Positions 55,169 through 63,666 of a stretch of DNA of 64,000 bases are shown one piece after another; the stretch's first letter is position 1, and each line of letters begins with the position of its first letter. A program made the translations under genes and the position numbers. Source of the DNA: Ch67 sp041395845 (GTDB lineage Bacteria > Pseudomonadota > Gammaproteobacteria > Pseudomonadales > Ketobacteraceae); the NCBI GenBank assembly GCA_041395845.1, contig JAWKZS010000016.1, forward strand, positions 19,787-83,786, written 5' to 3'. Under the pieces are notes generated by a model. The model saw nothing but the letters and a program-made list of their open reading frames with translations, had not been told where the DNA came from and searched no databases.

Positions 55169-55858
55169 TTACACCGACAAATAAGCCGCAATTTTCGCTT
55201 CGTTCACCGAGGCGCGATCTTCCTGCGCCACGATGTCACCTTTTTCCAGCACCAGAATGCGATCCGCGATATCCAGTGCGAAACTCAGTACCTGTTCCGA
55301 CACGATGATCGACAGACCCCGTTCATCACGAATGCGCTTCAGCGTGCGCGCCATTTCGCGAATGATCGAAGGCTGGATGCCTTCGGTGGGTTCGTCGAGC
55401 AGCAGCATTTTGGGTCTGCTCGCCAGCGCGCGGGCGATGGCAAGTTGCTGCTGCTGACCGCCGGACAGGTTGCCGCCGCGACGGGATTTCATTTCCTTGA
55501 GCACCGGAAACAGCTCGTACAGGTCTTCGGGAATTCTTTTATCCTTTACCGTGGTGAGTCCGGTTTCGATATTTTCTTTCACTGTCATGGTGGAAAAAAT
55601 CATCCGGCCCTGCGGAACAAAACCCATGCCGCTGGCGACCCGCTGATGGCTTTTCATCTGGCTGAGTTCGGTGCCGGCGAGCGTGACGTTGCCCTTGCGT
55701 GATGGCAGCATGCCCATCAGGGATTTCATCAGCGTGGTTTTGCCCATGCCGTTGCGGCCCATGATGGCGACGATTTCATTGGGTTTGACTTCGAAGTTCA
55801 GGTTATGAATGACTTCGCTTTGCCCGTAGGCCACTTGATAATTGGAAACGGCGAACAT
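55169..55858 (-). CDS. urtE: Urea/short-amide ABC transporter ATPase UrtE
   Basis: LivF-type ATPase of 229 aa. Walker A GRNGMGKTT, Q-loop GFVPQGRMIFSTMTV, signature LSGGQQQQLAIARAL, Walker B MLLLDEPTEGIQPSII, and an IVSEQVLSFALD switch region in which the usual H-loop is replaced, as in many UrtE/FmdA-linked proteins. It works with UrtD at the inner face of UrtBC. It starts 12 bases after urtD. Confidence 0.93.
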   Translation of the reverse strand: MFAVSNYQVAYGQSEVIHNLNFEVKPNEIVAIMGRNGMGKTTLMKSLMGMLPSRKGNVTLAGTELSQMKSHQRVASGMGFVPQGRMIFSTMTVKENIETGLTTVKDKRIPEDLYELFPVLKEMKSRRGGNLSGGQQQQLAIARALASRPKMLLLDEPTEGIQPSIIREMARTLKRIRDERGLSIIVSEQVLSFALDIADRILVLEKGDIVAQEDRASVNEAKIAAYLSV

Positions 55859-55870
55859 GGTGATGCCTCC

Positions 55871-56620
55871 TCAGTGTCCCAGGTAAACTTCAACGACCTT
55901 GGGGTCGTGCTTGACGCGATCCATCGAGCCTTCGGACAGCACCTTGCCCTGGTGCAGTACGGTGACACGGTGGGCGATGTCTTCGACGAACTGCATGTCG
56001 TGTTCGATGACGATCACTGAACGGTTCTTGGTGATGCGGTTAAGCAATTCCGCCGTCTGCTTGCGCTCTGCCACCGACATGCCGGCTACCGGTTCATCCA
56101 GCATCAGCAGGTCGGGGTTCTGGATCAGCAGCATGCCGATTTCCAGCCACTGCTTTTGCCCGTGACTGAGCAGGCCGGCTTCCTTGTTGAGCAGATCCTG
56201 CAGGAAAATCATCTCGGCAATTTCCTCGACCTTCGCAATGACTTCCTTGTCCCGCTTGAAGGTGAGCGCGCCCCACACATTGCGTCCTTTTGGGTAGGAA
56301 AGTTCGAGGTTCTCGAACACGGTCAGATCTTCATAGATCGAAGGATTCTGGAACTTGCGGCCCACACCGGCGTGCACGATTTCGTGTTCACGCATCTTGG
56401 TGAGTTCCTTGCCCCGGAATTTGATCGAGCCGGTGGTGGCCTTCGTACGGCCACAGATCAGATCCAGCACCGTGGTTTTACCGGCCCCGTTGGGGCCGAT
56501 GATCACGCGGATTTCATTTTCATCCACATAGAAGGACAGATCGTTCACCGCTTTGAAACCATCGAATGACACTGTCAAACCTTCTACTGCCAGTACGAAA
56601 TCTTTCTGTATTGCGGTCAT
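55871..56620 (-). CDS. urtD: Urea/short-amide ABC transporter ATPase UrtD
   Basis: LivG-type ATPase of 249 aa. Walker A GPNGAGKTT, GVGRKFQNPSIYEDLTVFEN, signature LLSHGQKQWLEIGMLL (the SHGQ variant typical of UrtD), Walker B LLMLDEPVAGMSVAE, and H-loop IVIEHDMQFVEDIAH. It starts three bases after urtC ends. Confidence 0.94.
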   Translation of the reverse strand: MTAIQKDFVLAVEGLTVSFDGFKAVNDLSFYVDENEIRVIIGPNGAGKTTVLDLICGRTKATTGSIKFRGKELTKMREHEIVHAGVGRKFQNPSIYEDLTVFENLELSYPKGRNVWGALTFKRDKEVIAKVEEIAEMIFLQDLLNKEAGLLSHGQKQWLEIGMLLIQNPDLLMLDEPVAGMSVAERKQTAELLNRITKNRSVIVIEHDMQFVEDIAHRVTVLHQGKVLSEGSMDRVKHDPKVVEVYLGH

Positions 56621-56623
56621 GGT

Positions 56624-57760
56624 TCAACTCCTGCCTTGTGCGGTGGTGGGCATCGGACGTAACGCCCGTATGTTCCTGAGCCAGGTATCGATGCGCGGTG
56701 CGATCCAGGTTTGATAGATGCCCGCGAGGCCATTGGGGAAGGCCAGTACCACGGCGATGAACAGGCCACCCATGGCAAGCAGCCAGAGTTCCGGGAAGCT
56801 TTCCGAGAAGGTGGTTTTGGCCCAGTTCACCAGCAGGGTGCCGTAGACCGCGCCAAGCAGGGACAGACGACCACCGACGGCGCAGAAGATCACCATCTCG
56901 ATGGACGGCACGATGCCGACAAAGGAGGGCGACATGAAGCCAACCTGCAGGGTGAACATCGCACCACCAATGGCAGAGAATGCAGCGCCGAGGCAGAACA
57001 CGAAGATCTTGAAGTTGGAAACGTCATAGCCAGAGAAACGTACCCGGTCTTCCCGTTCCCGCATCGCCACCAGCAGACGGCCCAGCTTGCTCTTGCGTAC
57101 GTACTGTGCCAGGAACAGACAGCCGAACAGCAGGATGCCGTTAACGAAATAGAGAATGTACTTGGCGTCGTCGGTGCGGATATCCCAGCCTTTCAGGGTG
57201 CGCAGATCCGTGATGCCATTGACGCCGCCGGTGTAGCCCTGCTGACCGATGATCAGAATGGTGAGAATGGCAGCAAAGGCCTGGGTGATGATCGCGAAGT
57301 ACACCCCACCGACCCGGCGCTTGAACATCGCCACACCGATGATGTAGGCGAAGATCGAGGGCACCACAATCACGGCCAGTAAGGTAAAGCCGAGTGAGTG
57401 GAACGGTTCCCAGAACCAGGGCAGTTCGGTGAGCTGGTTCCAGTCCATGAAATCGGGAATGCCCGGTGTGGACTGGATCTTGGTGGCCTCAGGCGACGAT
57501 GCTTCGAGTTTCAGGAACATCGCCATGCAGTAACCACCCAGGCCAAAGAACACGCCCTGGCCCAGGCTGAGAATGCCGCCGTAGCCCCAGCACAATACCA
57601 GGCCCAGAGCGACGAATGCGTAGGTCAGATATTTGCCCACTAGGTTGAGGCGGAAAATATCCATGGATAGCGGGAGCACGATGAAGATCAGCGCCGCCAG
57701 AATGGCGAAGAAAATCATGTCCTGCTGAGGTAGAAATGAACGGAATCCGGAATGCGACAT
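56624..57760 (-). CDS. urtC: Urea/short-amide ABC transporter permease UrtC
   Basis: LivM-type permease of 378 aa with about ten membrane helices. CWGYGGILSLGQGVFFGLGG is the UrtC signature. AIITQAFAAILTILIIGQQG and YTGGVNGITDLRTLKGW follow, and the cytoplasmic coupling loop EDRVRFSGYDVSNFKIFVFC is present. It pairs with UrtB to form the membrane pore and starts 12 bases after urtB. Confidence 0.94.
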   Translation of the reverse strand: MSHSGFRSFLPQQDMIFFAILAALIFIVLPLSMDIFRLNLVGKYLTYAFVALGLVLCWGYGGILSLGQGVFFGLGGYCMAMFLKLEASSPEATKIQSTPGIPDFMDWNQLTELPWFWEPFHSLGFTLLAVIVVPSIFAYIIGVAMFKRRVGGVYFAIITQAFAAILTILIIGQQGYTGGVNGITDLRTLKGWDIRTDDAKYILYFVNGILLFGCLFLAQYVRKSKLGRLLVAMREREDRVRFSGYDVSNFKIFVFCLGAAFSAIGGAMFTLQVGFMSPSFVGIVPSIEMVIFCAVGGRLSLLGAVYGTLLVNWAKTTFSESFPELWLLAMGGLFIAVVLAFPNGLAGIYQTWIAPRIDTWLRNIRALRPMPTTAQGRS

Positions 57761-57772
57761 GATGGCTTCTCC

Positions 57773-58738
57773 TTATCGACGGATCTTCAGGGCAAACAAG
57801 CCTTGTGGCCGCAGCATCAGGATGCCCACCACCACCAGCAGGGTCAGTACTTTCGCCATGGAACCGCTCATGAAGAACTCCATGGAAGACTGCGCCTGGG
57901 AAATGGTGAAGGCCGATGCAATAGTGCCGAGCAGACTGGATGCACCGCCGAATACCACCACCAGGAAGGTGTCGACGATGTACAGCTGGCCGGAGGTAGG
58001 GCCGGTGGAACCGATCATGGTGAACGCGCTTCCAGCAACGCCGGCGATACCGCAACCCAGTGCAAACGTGATGCGATCCACTTTTTCGGTGTTGATGCCC
58101 ACCGCGCCGGCCATCGGGCGGTTCTGCACCACAGCGCGCACCTGGCCGCCCCAGCGGGAGCGATACATCATGATGTATACACCCACCGAGATGACAACGG
58201 TCAGACCCATGACGAACAAGCCGTTAATCGGTATCTCAATGGATTCGGTAAGGGCAACAGACCCCATCAGCCAGTCCGGCAGGGTGACACCCACTTCACG
58301 GGCGCCGAATACGGAACGGTAGATTTGCTGGAGGATCAGGCTCAGGCCCCAGGTAGCCAGCAGGGTGTCGAGCGGGCGCTTGTAGAGGAAGCGTATCAGC
58401 CCCCATTCCACCAGCGCCCCCAGCGCAAAGGTCACGATGAACGCCAGTAGCATCGCGATAAAGAAATAAATCCCAAACAGGTTTTGTGCATATTCAGCAA
58501 ACAGGTTGGAAGTCAGATAGGTGATATAGGCGCCCAGAATCATGAACTCTCCGTGCGCCATATTGATCACACCCATCTGTCCGAAAATGATGGCGAGTCC
58601 CAGTGCCATCAGAACAAAGACAGAAAACAGAATGAGTCCGGCAAAACCTTGCATCGCAAATATCGATAGCAGTTCTGCGCTACTGTAGTCGGCAAACATG
58701 GGCACCTCCGGGTGCTGCGTAACTGCTGCAAACATCAA
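57773..58738 (-). CDS. urtB: Urea/short-amide ABC transporter permease UrtB
   Basis: LivH-type permease of 321 aa. ALGLAIIFGQMGVINMAHGE and FMILGAYITYLTSNLFAEYA are the LivH/UrtB blocks; LDTLLATWGLSLILQQIYRS and NRPMAGAVGINTEKVDRITF mark the Urt branch. It lacks the long N-terminal extension found in many proteobacterial UrtB proteins and is closer in length to FmdE-type subunits. The start is well defined by MFADYSSAELLSI with GGAGG upstream, or by an in-frame ATG a few codons earlier. Confidence 0.92.
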   Translation of the reverse strand: MMFAAVTQHPEVPMFADYSSAELLSIFAMQGFAGLILFSVFVLMALGLAIIFGQMGVINMAHGEFMILGAYITYLTSNLFAEYAQNLFGIYFFIAMLLAFIVTFALGALVEWGLIRFLYKRPLDTLLATWGLSLILQQIYRSVFGAREVGVTLPDWLMGSVALTESIEIPINGLFVMGLTVVISVGVYIMMYRSRWGGQVRAVVQNRPMAGAVGINTEKVDRITFALGCGIAGVAGSAFTMIGSTGPTSGQLYIVDTFLVVVFGGASSLLGTIASAFTISQAQSSMEFFMSGSMAKVLTLLVVVGILMLRPQGLFALKIRR

Positions 58739-58752
58739 TCAGGGTGGAACAG

Positions 58753-58781
58753 GTGGATGGCCTGTTGTGCAGGCCATCCAC
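58753..58781 (-). promoter_or_regulatory. Intercistronic hairpin between urtA and urtB
   Basis: GTGGATGGCCTG (58753-58764) and CAGGCCATCCAC (58770-58781) form a perfect 12-bp stem with a 5-nt loop in the urtA-urtB gap. Hairpins at this place commonly stabilise the upstream binding-protein message or partly stop transcription, raising UrtA over the membrane subunits. Confidence 0.62.
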
Positions 58782-58792
58782 GGTGGTGCTGA

Positions 58793-60058
58793 TCACTGAT
58801 AGCCGGCCGGGAACGGATCGGGTTCCATCAGTTCTTCGGTTTCGTACACGACCTTGTACTGACCATCGGGCTGGGCCAGACCGATACGGGTCTTCGACCA
58901 GAGGTGATGGTTTTCATGGATGCGGACATAACCTTCAGGTGCGGTAGTCAGTTCGATGCCAGGTGAGGCGGCGCGGATCTTGTCGATATCGAAGGAACCG
59001 GCTTTTTCCACTGCAGCTTTCCACAGCCAGGGGCCGAGATAGGCAGCCTGGGTCACGTCACCCACCACGATGTCCTTGCCCCACATTTCCTTGAAGGCAG
59101 CAACGAATTTCTGGTTGTTTTCGTTTTCCAGACTCTGGAAGTACTTCATCGACGCGTAGGCGCCCATCATGTTCTCACCACCGATACCCAGGATTTCGTC
59201 CTCGGTGACCGAGATGGTCAGCACCAGCGGTTTTTCCTTGGTCATGTCGATACCGGCAGCTTTGAGCTGCTTGTAGAACGCCACGTTGGAACCGCCGACG
59301 ACGATCGCGTAAATCACGTCAGGCTTTTTCAGCTTGATCTTGTTGATCACGGAGTTGAACGAGGTGTGACCCAGCGGGTAGTACTCTTCGCCTACTACTT
59401 TCAGACCCAGCTTTTCGATGTGCTTGCGGGCGATCTTGTTGGAGGTGCGCGGCCAGATATAGTCGGAACCGAGCAGGTAGAAGGTTTTGGCGCCCTTGTT
59501 TTTCACCACCCAGTCGATACCGGCGATGATCTGCTGGGTCGCTTCCTGACCGGTGTAAATGACGTTGGGGGACTGTTCCAGACCTTCATAGAACGTCGGG
59601 TAGTACAGCATGCCGTTGTACTGTTCGAACACTGGCAGTACGGCCTTGCGCGACGCTGAGGTCCAGCAGCCGAACACCGCCGCCACCTTGTCGTTCACCA
59701 GCAGCTTCTTGGACTTTTCGGCGAAGGTCGGCCAGTCACTGGCGCCGTCTTCCTGGATGTATTCGATCTTGCGACCGAGCACACCGCCCATCGCGTTGAT
59801 CTGCTCAATGGCGAGTTTTTCCGCCTGGACCGAACCGGTTTCACTGATAGCCATGGTGCCGGTTACGGAGTGGAGTATCCCCACCTTCACTGTGTCATCA
59901 GTCACGGCCAGTCCGGTGGTGTTCACTTCTGCCGTTGGGGGGGCAGCGAACACCGAATGGCTCATCATCATGGACAGTGGTAACGCCAGCATGCATTGCA
60001 GCAGTCGCCGGCGCAGTGGGGAATGGGTTTTGCGGGAATTACGAGATGGAGTCAGCAT
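58793..60058 (-). CDS. urtA: Urea/short-amide ABC transporter substrate-binding protein UrtA
   Basis: Periplasmic type-I binding protein of 421 aa. The signal peptide covers about residues 1-39 (RRRLLQCMLALPLSMMMSHSVFA). VKVGILHSVTGTMAISETGS, AAVFGCWTSASRKAVLPVFE, NGMLYYPTFYEGLEQSPNVI and TFYLLGSDYIWPRTSNKIAR are the UrtA/FmdD blocks. First gene of the urtABCDE-fmdAB operon and divergent from the sensor kinase. AGGAT precedes the ATG. Urea is the default ligand; formamide is also plausible given fmdA. Confidence 0.95.
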   Translation of the reverse strand: MLTPSRNSRKTHSPLRRRLLQCMLALPLSMMMSHSVFAAPPTAEVNTTGLAVTDDTVKVGILHSVTGTMAISETGSVQAEKLAIEQINAMGGVLGRKIEYIQEDGASDWPTFAEKSKKLLVNDKVAAVFGCWTSASRKAVLPVFEQYNGMLYYPTFYEGLEQSPNVIYTGQEATQQIIAGIDWVVKNKGAKTFYLLGSDYIWPRTSNKIARKHIEKLGLKVVGEEYYPLGHTSFNSVINKIKLKKPDVIYAIVVGGSNVAFYKQLKAAGIDMTKEKPLVLTISVTEDEILGIGGENMMGAYASMKYFQSLENENNQKFVAAFKEMWGKDIVVGDVTQAAYLGPWLWKAAVEKAGSFDIDKIRAASPGIELTTAPEGYVRIHENHHLWSKTRIGLAQPDGQYKVVYETEELMEPDPFPAGYQ

Positions 60059-60148
60059 GGTACATCCTCGCTTGCGGTCGATACGGAGTCAGACACGTTG
60101 TGTCCTGGGGCGAGTATCCGGCCAGGCGGTGACGGGGAACATTCGGGG

Positions 60149-60179
60149 AATGACGCAGGGCACTACGTCAAATGACGCA
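60149..60179. promoter_or_regulatory. Direct repeats in the urtA/kinase divergent region
   Basis: AATGACGCA occurs at 60149-60157 and 60171-60179, 22 bp apart (two helical turns), with a facing TACGTCA between them. They lie 90-120 bp upstream of urtA and about 80-100 bp before the kinase promoter. They may bind the response regulator encoded downstream of the kinase. No sigma-54 promoter was found facing urtA. Confidence 0.42.
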
Positions 60180-60257
60180 TACGGTGCGGGCGCGTACTCC
60201 GTTAAATTGCGCAGGGACAAAGGGGCTGGTCAGGCGGATTGATTAAATGCGTTTGGC

Positions 60258-60273
60258 TGGTATGTAACTTGCT
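60258..60273 (+). promoter_or_regulatory. Sigma-54 promoter of the sensor-kinase operon
   Basis: TGGTATGTAACTTGCT has GG and GC ten bases apart and an intact TTGCT box; only the C of TGGC is changed. Transcription would start near 60285, close to the ATG at 60301, giving a very short leader. No strong ribosome-binding site is visible there. Confidence 0.58.
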
Positions 60274-60300
60274 GAAAACCGGTTTTACGTGATGTAGACC

Positions 60301-63300
60301 ATGACTGCGCAGCAACAGATTTTCCGTGTCCGTCGCAACTACAACCAGTGGGTGGCCAACCAGACCCTGGAAGATTATGCGTTGCGCTTCACGGCCAAGA
60401 GTGCCCGGCGCTGGTCAGCGGCACGGGTCGCCAATACGGCGCTGGGAGCGATTTCGTTTCTGGCGCTGGAAGCCATTGGTGCGGCCATTACGCTGAATTA
60501 CGGCTTTGATAATGCCGTGGCAGCCATCTGTGTGGTGGGCGCCATCATTTTCATGATGGGATTGCCGATTGCGTACTATGCGGCCAAGTACGGCGTCGAT
60601 ATCGACCTGCTCACCCGTGGTGCAGGATTTGGCTATATCGGCTCTACGATTACGTCGCTGATCTATGCGTCTTTCACCTTTATCTTTTTTGCCATCGAGG
60701 CGGCCATCATGGCGATGGCACTCGAGATTCTGTTTGGTATTCCACTCACCATCGGTTATCTGGTCAGTGCGCTGCTGGTGATTCCACTGGTGACCCACGG
60801 CATTACGTTTATCAGCCGCTTCCAGTTGTGGAGTCAGCCGCTGTGGATTGCGCTGCAATTGCTGCCGTTTGTGTATATCGCCTGGCATGACATCCACTCG
60901 GTGGATGACTGGATGCAATATGAAGGTGCGCACGGCAATGGCGAAGGGCTGAGTCTGCTGCTTTTTGGTGCGGCATCCAGTGTGATTTTCTCGTTGATAG
61001 CGCAAATCGGCGAGCAGGTGGATTTTCTGCGGTTTCTGCCGGCGCCGGAAAAGGGCAGGCGCCTGCGCTGGTGGGTGGCGATGATATCGGCTGGCCCTGG
61101 CTGGATTGTGGTGGGCACCATCAAGATACTGGCCGGATCGTTCCTCGCGGTGCTGGCGCTACAGCATGGGGTGTCCACGGAAGATGCCATGGACCCGACC
61201 CGCATGTACAGCATTGCCTTTGGCTATCTGACCACGAATCCCCACGTTGCGCTGGCACTGGCGGGCATCTTTGTGATCCTGTGCCAGCTCAAGATCAACG
61301 TCACCAATTCCTACGCCGGCTCCATCGCCTGGTCCAATTTCTTTTCCCGGCTTACCCACAGTCATCCGGGGCGGGTAGTGTGGCTGGTATTCAATGTCAG
61401 TATTGCGCTGCTGCTGATGGAACTCGGCATCTACCGGGCGCTGGAAAAAACTCTCGGCGTGTACGCCATGGTGGCGGTGGCCTGGATGGGGGCACTGGTG
61501 GCGGATCTGGTGATCAACAAACCGCTGGGCTTGAGTCCACCCCACATTGAGTTCAAGCGCGCGCATCTGTACGACATTAACCCGGTGGGCTTTGGATCGA
61601 TGCTGATGGCGTCCGCACTGGGTATCAGTGCCCATCTGGGTGTGTTCGGGGAAACGTTGCAGGCGCTGTCGCCCTATCTTGCGCTGGGATCGGCCTTTGT
61701 GCTGGCACCCCTGATCGCCTGGGCGACCAAGGGTCGTTTCTATATTGCGCGACCTTCCATTCCGATGGCCGCCAGTCATGACACCGTCACCTGCTGCATC
61801 TGCGAGCACAGCTTCGAACCGGAAGACATGACCACCTGCCCGGCCTACGGCGGCCACATCTGCTCGTTGTGTTGTTCGCTGGACGCGCGCTGCCATGATC
61901 TGTGCAAGCCCCATGGTCGTTTGTCGCAGCAGATCATCAGCGCCTTGCGTGGCAAATTGCCGGATGCGGTGCTGGATACCATCAACTCCCGGTTTGGCCA
62001 TTTTCTTGGCCTGCTGTTGATCATCAGCACCTGTCTTGGCCTGCTGCTGAGCGTGGTGTATTACCAGATTCCTGTCACCGATACGGCGACAGCGGAATTG
62101 GTGGCCACGATCCTGTGGAAAGAATATTTCGTCCTGTTGATCGTGGCCGGTGTCATCGCCTGGCTGTTCGTGCTGGCCCATGAAAGCCGCGTGGTGGCGC
62201 AGGAAGAAAGTCAGCGCCAGACCCGCCTGCTGCAGGAAGAAATCATCGCCCACGAGCGCACGGATCTATTGCTGCAACAGGCCAAGGAAGTAGCGGAAGC
62301 GGCGAATCAGGCCAAGAGCCGCTACCTGACCGGTATCAGCCATGAGTTGCGCACGCCGCTGAATGCGGTACTGGGTTACGCACAACTGCTGGAGGACGAT
62401 CCGCAGATTCCGGCAAGCCGGCGCGATTCCATCGCCGTCATCCGGCGCAGCAGCGAACATCTCGCTGATCTGATCGAAGGCCTGCTGGATATTTCAAAAA
62501 TCGAAGCAGGAAAACTCGATCTGCATCGCGATCAGGTGCGGATTCGCACGCTGCTGGATCAGATCGTCAATATGTTCCGCATCCAGGCGCAGGCCAAGGG
62601 TATCGATTTTGCGTATCACCAGGAAACCTATCTGCCGGACGTCGTCACCACGGATGAAAAACGCCTGCGCCAGATTCTTATCAATCTGCTGTCCAACGCG
62701 ATCAAATATACGGAGCGGGGTGTAGTGTCGCTGACCGTACGTTACCGCAATCAGGTGGCCGAGTTCACCATCCGGGACAGCGGCGTTGGCATTGCTGCGG
62801 ATGATCTGGAGCGCATCTTCCGTCCGTTCGAACGGATTCGCAAACCGGGTGCGCCTTATGTGCATGGCACCGGGTTGGGCCTCACCATTACCCGATTATT
62901 GACCGATATCATGGGCGGCGATATCAGCGTTCAAAGCGAGCCCGGCGTGGGCAGCACCTTCACTGTCGCACTGATGCTGTCGAGTGTTGCCGTATCGCCG
63001 GCAGCGACACCGATGCAACAGAGGGTGCGCGGTTATGTCGGTGAGCCGCGTACCATATTGCTGGTGGATGACGAACCGTCCCAGCGAGGTTTGCTGGCAG
63101 AACTGCTGCTGCCGCTGGGATTCCGGATTATCGACGCGGACTCCGGCAGCGCCTGTCTGGCGCGGGTACGCCAGCAACCGGTGGATGCGATTTTACTGGA
63201 TATCAACATGCCTGATCTGTCCGGCTGGCAGGTAGCGCAGCAATTGCGTGAGCAGGGAACCACGTCCGTCATCATCATGATATCCGCCAATGCCGGTGAA

Positions 63301-63666
63301 GCGGCGGCGGCGCCGGAACAGGCCAGCTATCACAATGATTATCTTGCCAAGCCGGTACGCCTGCAGATGCTGGTGGAAAAGCTCGGCACCCATCTGCGCC
63401 TGCAATGGCTGCTGGACCAGCCCCGCGCACCGGCGCCCGTTGCTCCTGCCCGGCAAACGTTCGATCGCGAGCAGTTACCGGCAGCAGACGATTTATCCGA
63501 ACTGAAAGCCATGGCCGAAATCGGCTTTGTCAATGGATTGAAAAAGAAGCTCGACGAACTGGAATCCGCCGGACGTGCCAGCCCTGCGTTCATCCAGCAT
63601 GTTCAGCGCCTGATTGGCCAATTCCGTTTTGACCTGATCATCGAATTGGTAGAGGCAGCAACATGA
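60301..63666 (+). CDS. Hybrid histidine kinase with an NCS1-type transporter sensor domain
   Basis: Membrane sensor of 1121 aa. Residues ~25-480 form a complete NCS1 (cytosine/purine/allantoin-type) permease with about 12 helices (FLALEAIGAAITLNYGFDNA, YYAAKYGVDIDLLTRGAGFG, NVTNSYAGSIAWSNFFSRL). Residues 498-538 hold a Cys/His cluster, CCxC...C...HxCxxCC...C...C..H, that could bind zinc. Two more helices and a coiled coil lead to HisKA (SHELRTPLN, His681), a HATPase (LINLLSNAIKYT, RDSGVGIA, GTGLGLTI) and a receiver domain (VDDEPSQRG, phospho-acceptor Asp967 in ILLDINMPDLSG), then a short helical tail. It likely senses or transports a small N compound and passes phosphate to the next gene. Confidence 0.92.
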   Translation: MTAQQQIFRVRRNYNQWVANQTLEDYALRFTAKSARRWSAARVANTALGAISFLALEAIGAAITLNYGFDNAVAAICVVGAIIFMMGLPIAYYAAKYGVDIDLLTRGAGFGYIGSTITSLIYASFTFIFFAIEAAIMAMALEILFGIPLTIGYLVSALLVIPLVTHGITFISRFQLWSQPLWIALQLLPFVYIAWHDIHSVDDWMQYEGAHGNGEGLSLLLFGAASSVIFSLIAQIGEQVDFLRFLPAPEKGRRLRWWVAMISAGPGWIVVGTIKILAGSFLAVLALQHGVSTEDAMDPTRMYSIAFGYLTTNPHVALALAGIFVILCQLKINVTNSYAGSIAWSNFFSRLTHSHPGRVVWLVFNVSIALLLMELGIYRALEKTLGVYAMVAVAWMGALVADLVINKPLGLSPPHIEFKRAHLYDINPVGFGSMLMASALGISAHLGVFGETLQALSPYLALGSAFVLAPLIAWATKGRFYIARPSIPMAASHDTVTCCICEHSFEPEDMTTCPAYGGHICSLCCSLDARCHDLCKPHGRLSQQIISALRGKLPDAVLDTINSRFGHFLGLLLIISTCLGLLLSVVYYQIPVTDTATAELVATILWKEYFVLLIVAGVIAWLFVLAHESRVVAQEESQRQTRLLQEEIIAHERTDLLLQQAKEVAEAANQAKSRYLTGISHELRTPLNAVLGYAQLLEDDPQIPASRRDSIAVIRRSSEHLADLIEGLLDISKIEAGKLDLHRDQVRIRTLLDQIVNMFRIQAQAKGIDFAYHQETYLPDVVTTDEKRLRQILINLLSNAIKYTERGVVSLTVRYRNQVAEFTIRDSGVGIAADDLERIFRPFERIRKPGAPYVHGTGLGLTITRLLTDIMGGDISVQSEPGVGSTFTVALMLSSVAVSPAATPMQQRVRGYVGEPRTILLVDDEPSQRGLLAELLLPLGFRIIDADSGSACLARVRQQPVDAILLDINMPDLSGWQVAQQLREQGTTSVIIMISANAGEAAAAPEQASYHNDYLAKPVRLQMLVEKLGTHLRLQWLLDQPRAPAPVAPARQTFDREQLPAADDLSELKAMAEIGFVNGLKKKLDELESAGRASPAFIQHVQRLIGQFRFDLIIELVEAAT

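Noticed and set aside
57773..58738. UrtB as an N-terminally truncated gene
   Set aside because: It lacks the long extension of many UrtB proteins, but the LivH core starts normally with its own ribosome-binding site and the operon spacing is regular. A short FmdE-like form is the simpler reading.
60059..60300. A second guanidine riboswitch or a sigma-54 promoter facing urtA
   Set aside because: I looked for the conserved aptamer blocks and for GC-N10-CC on the plus strand and found neither.
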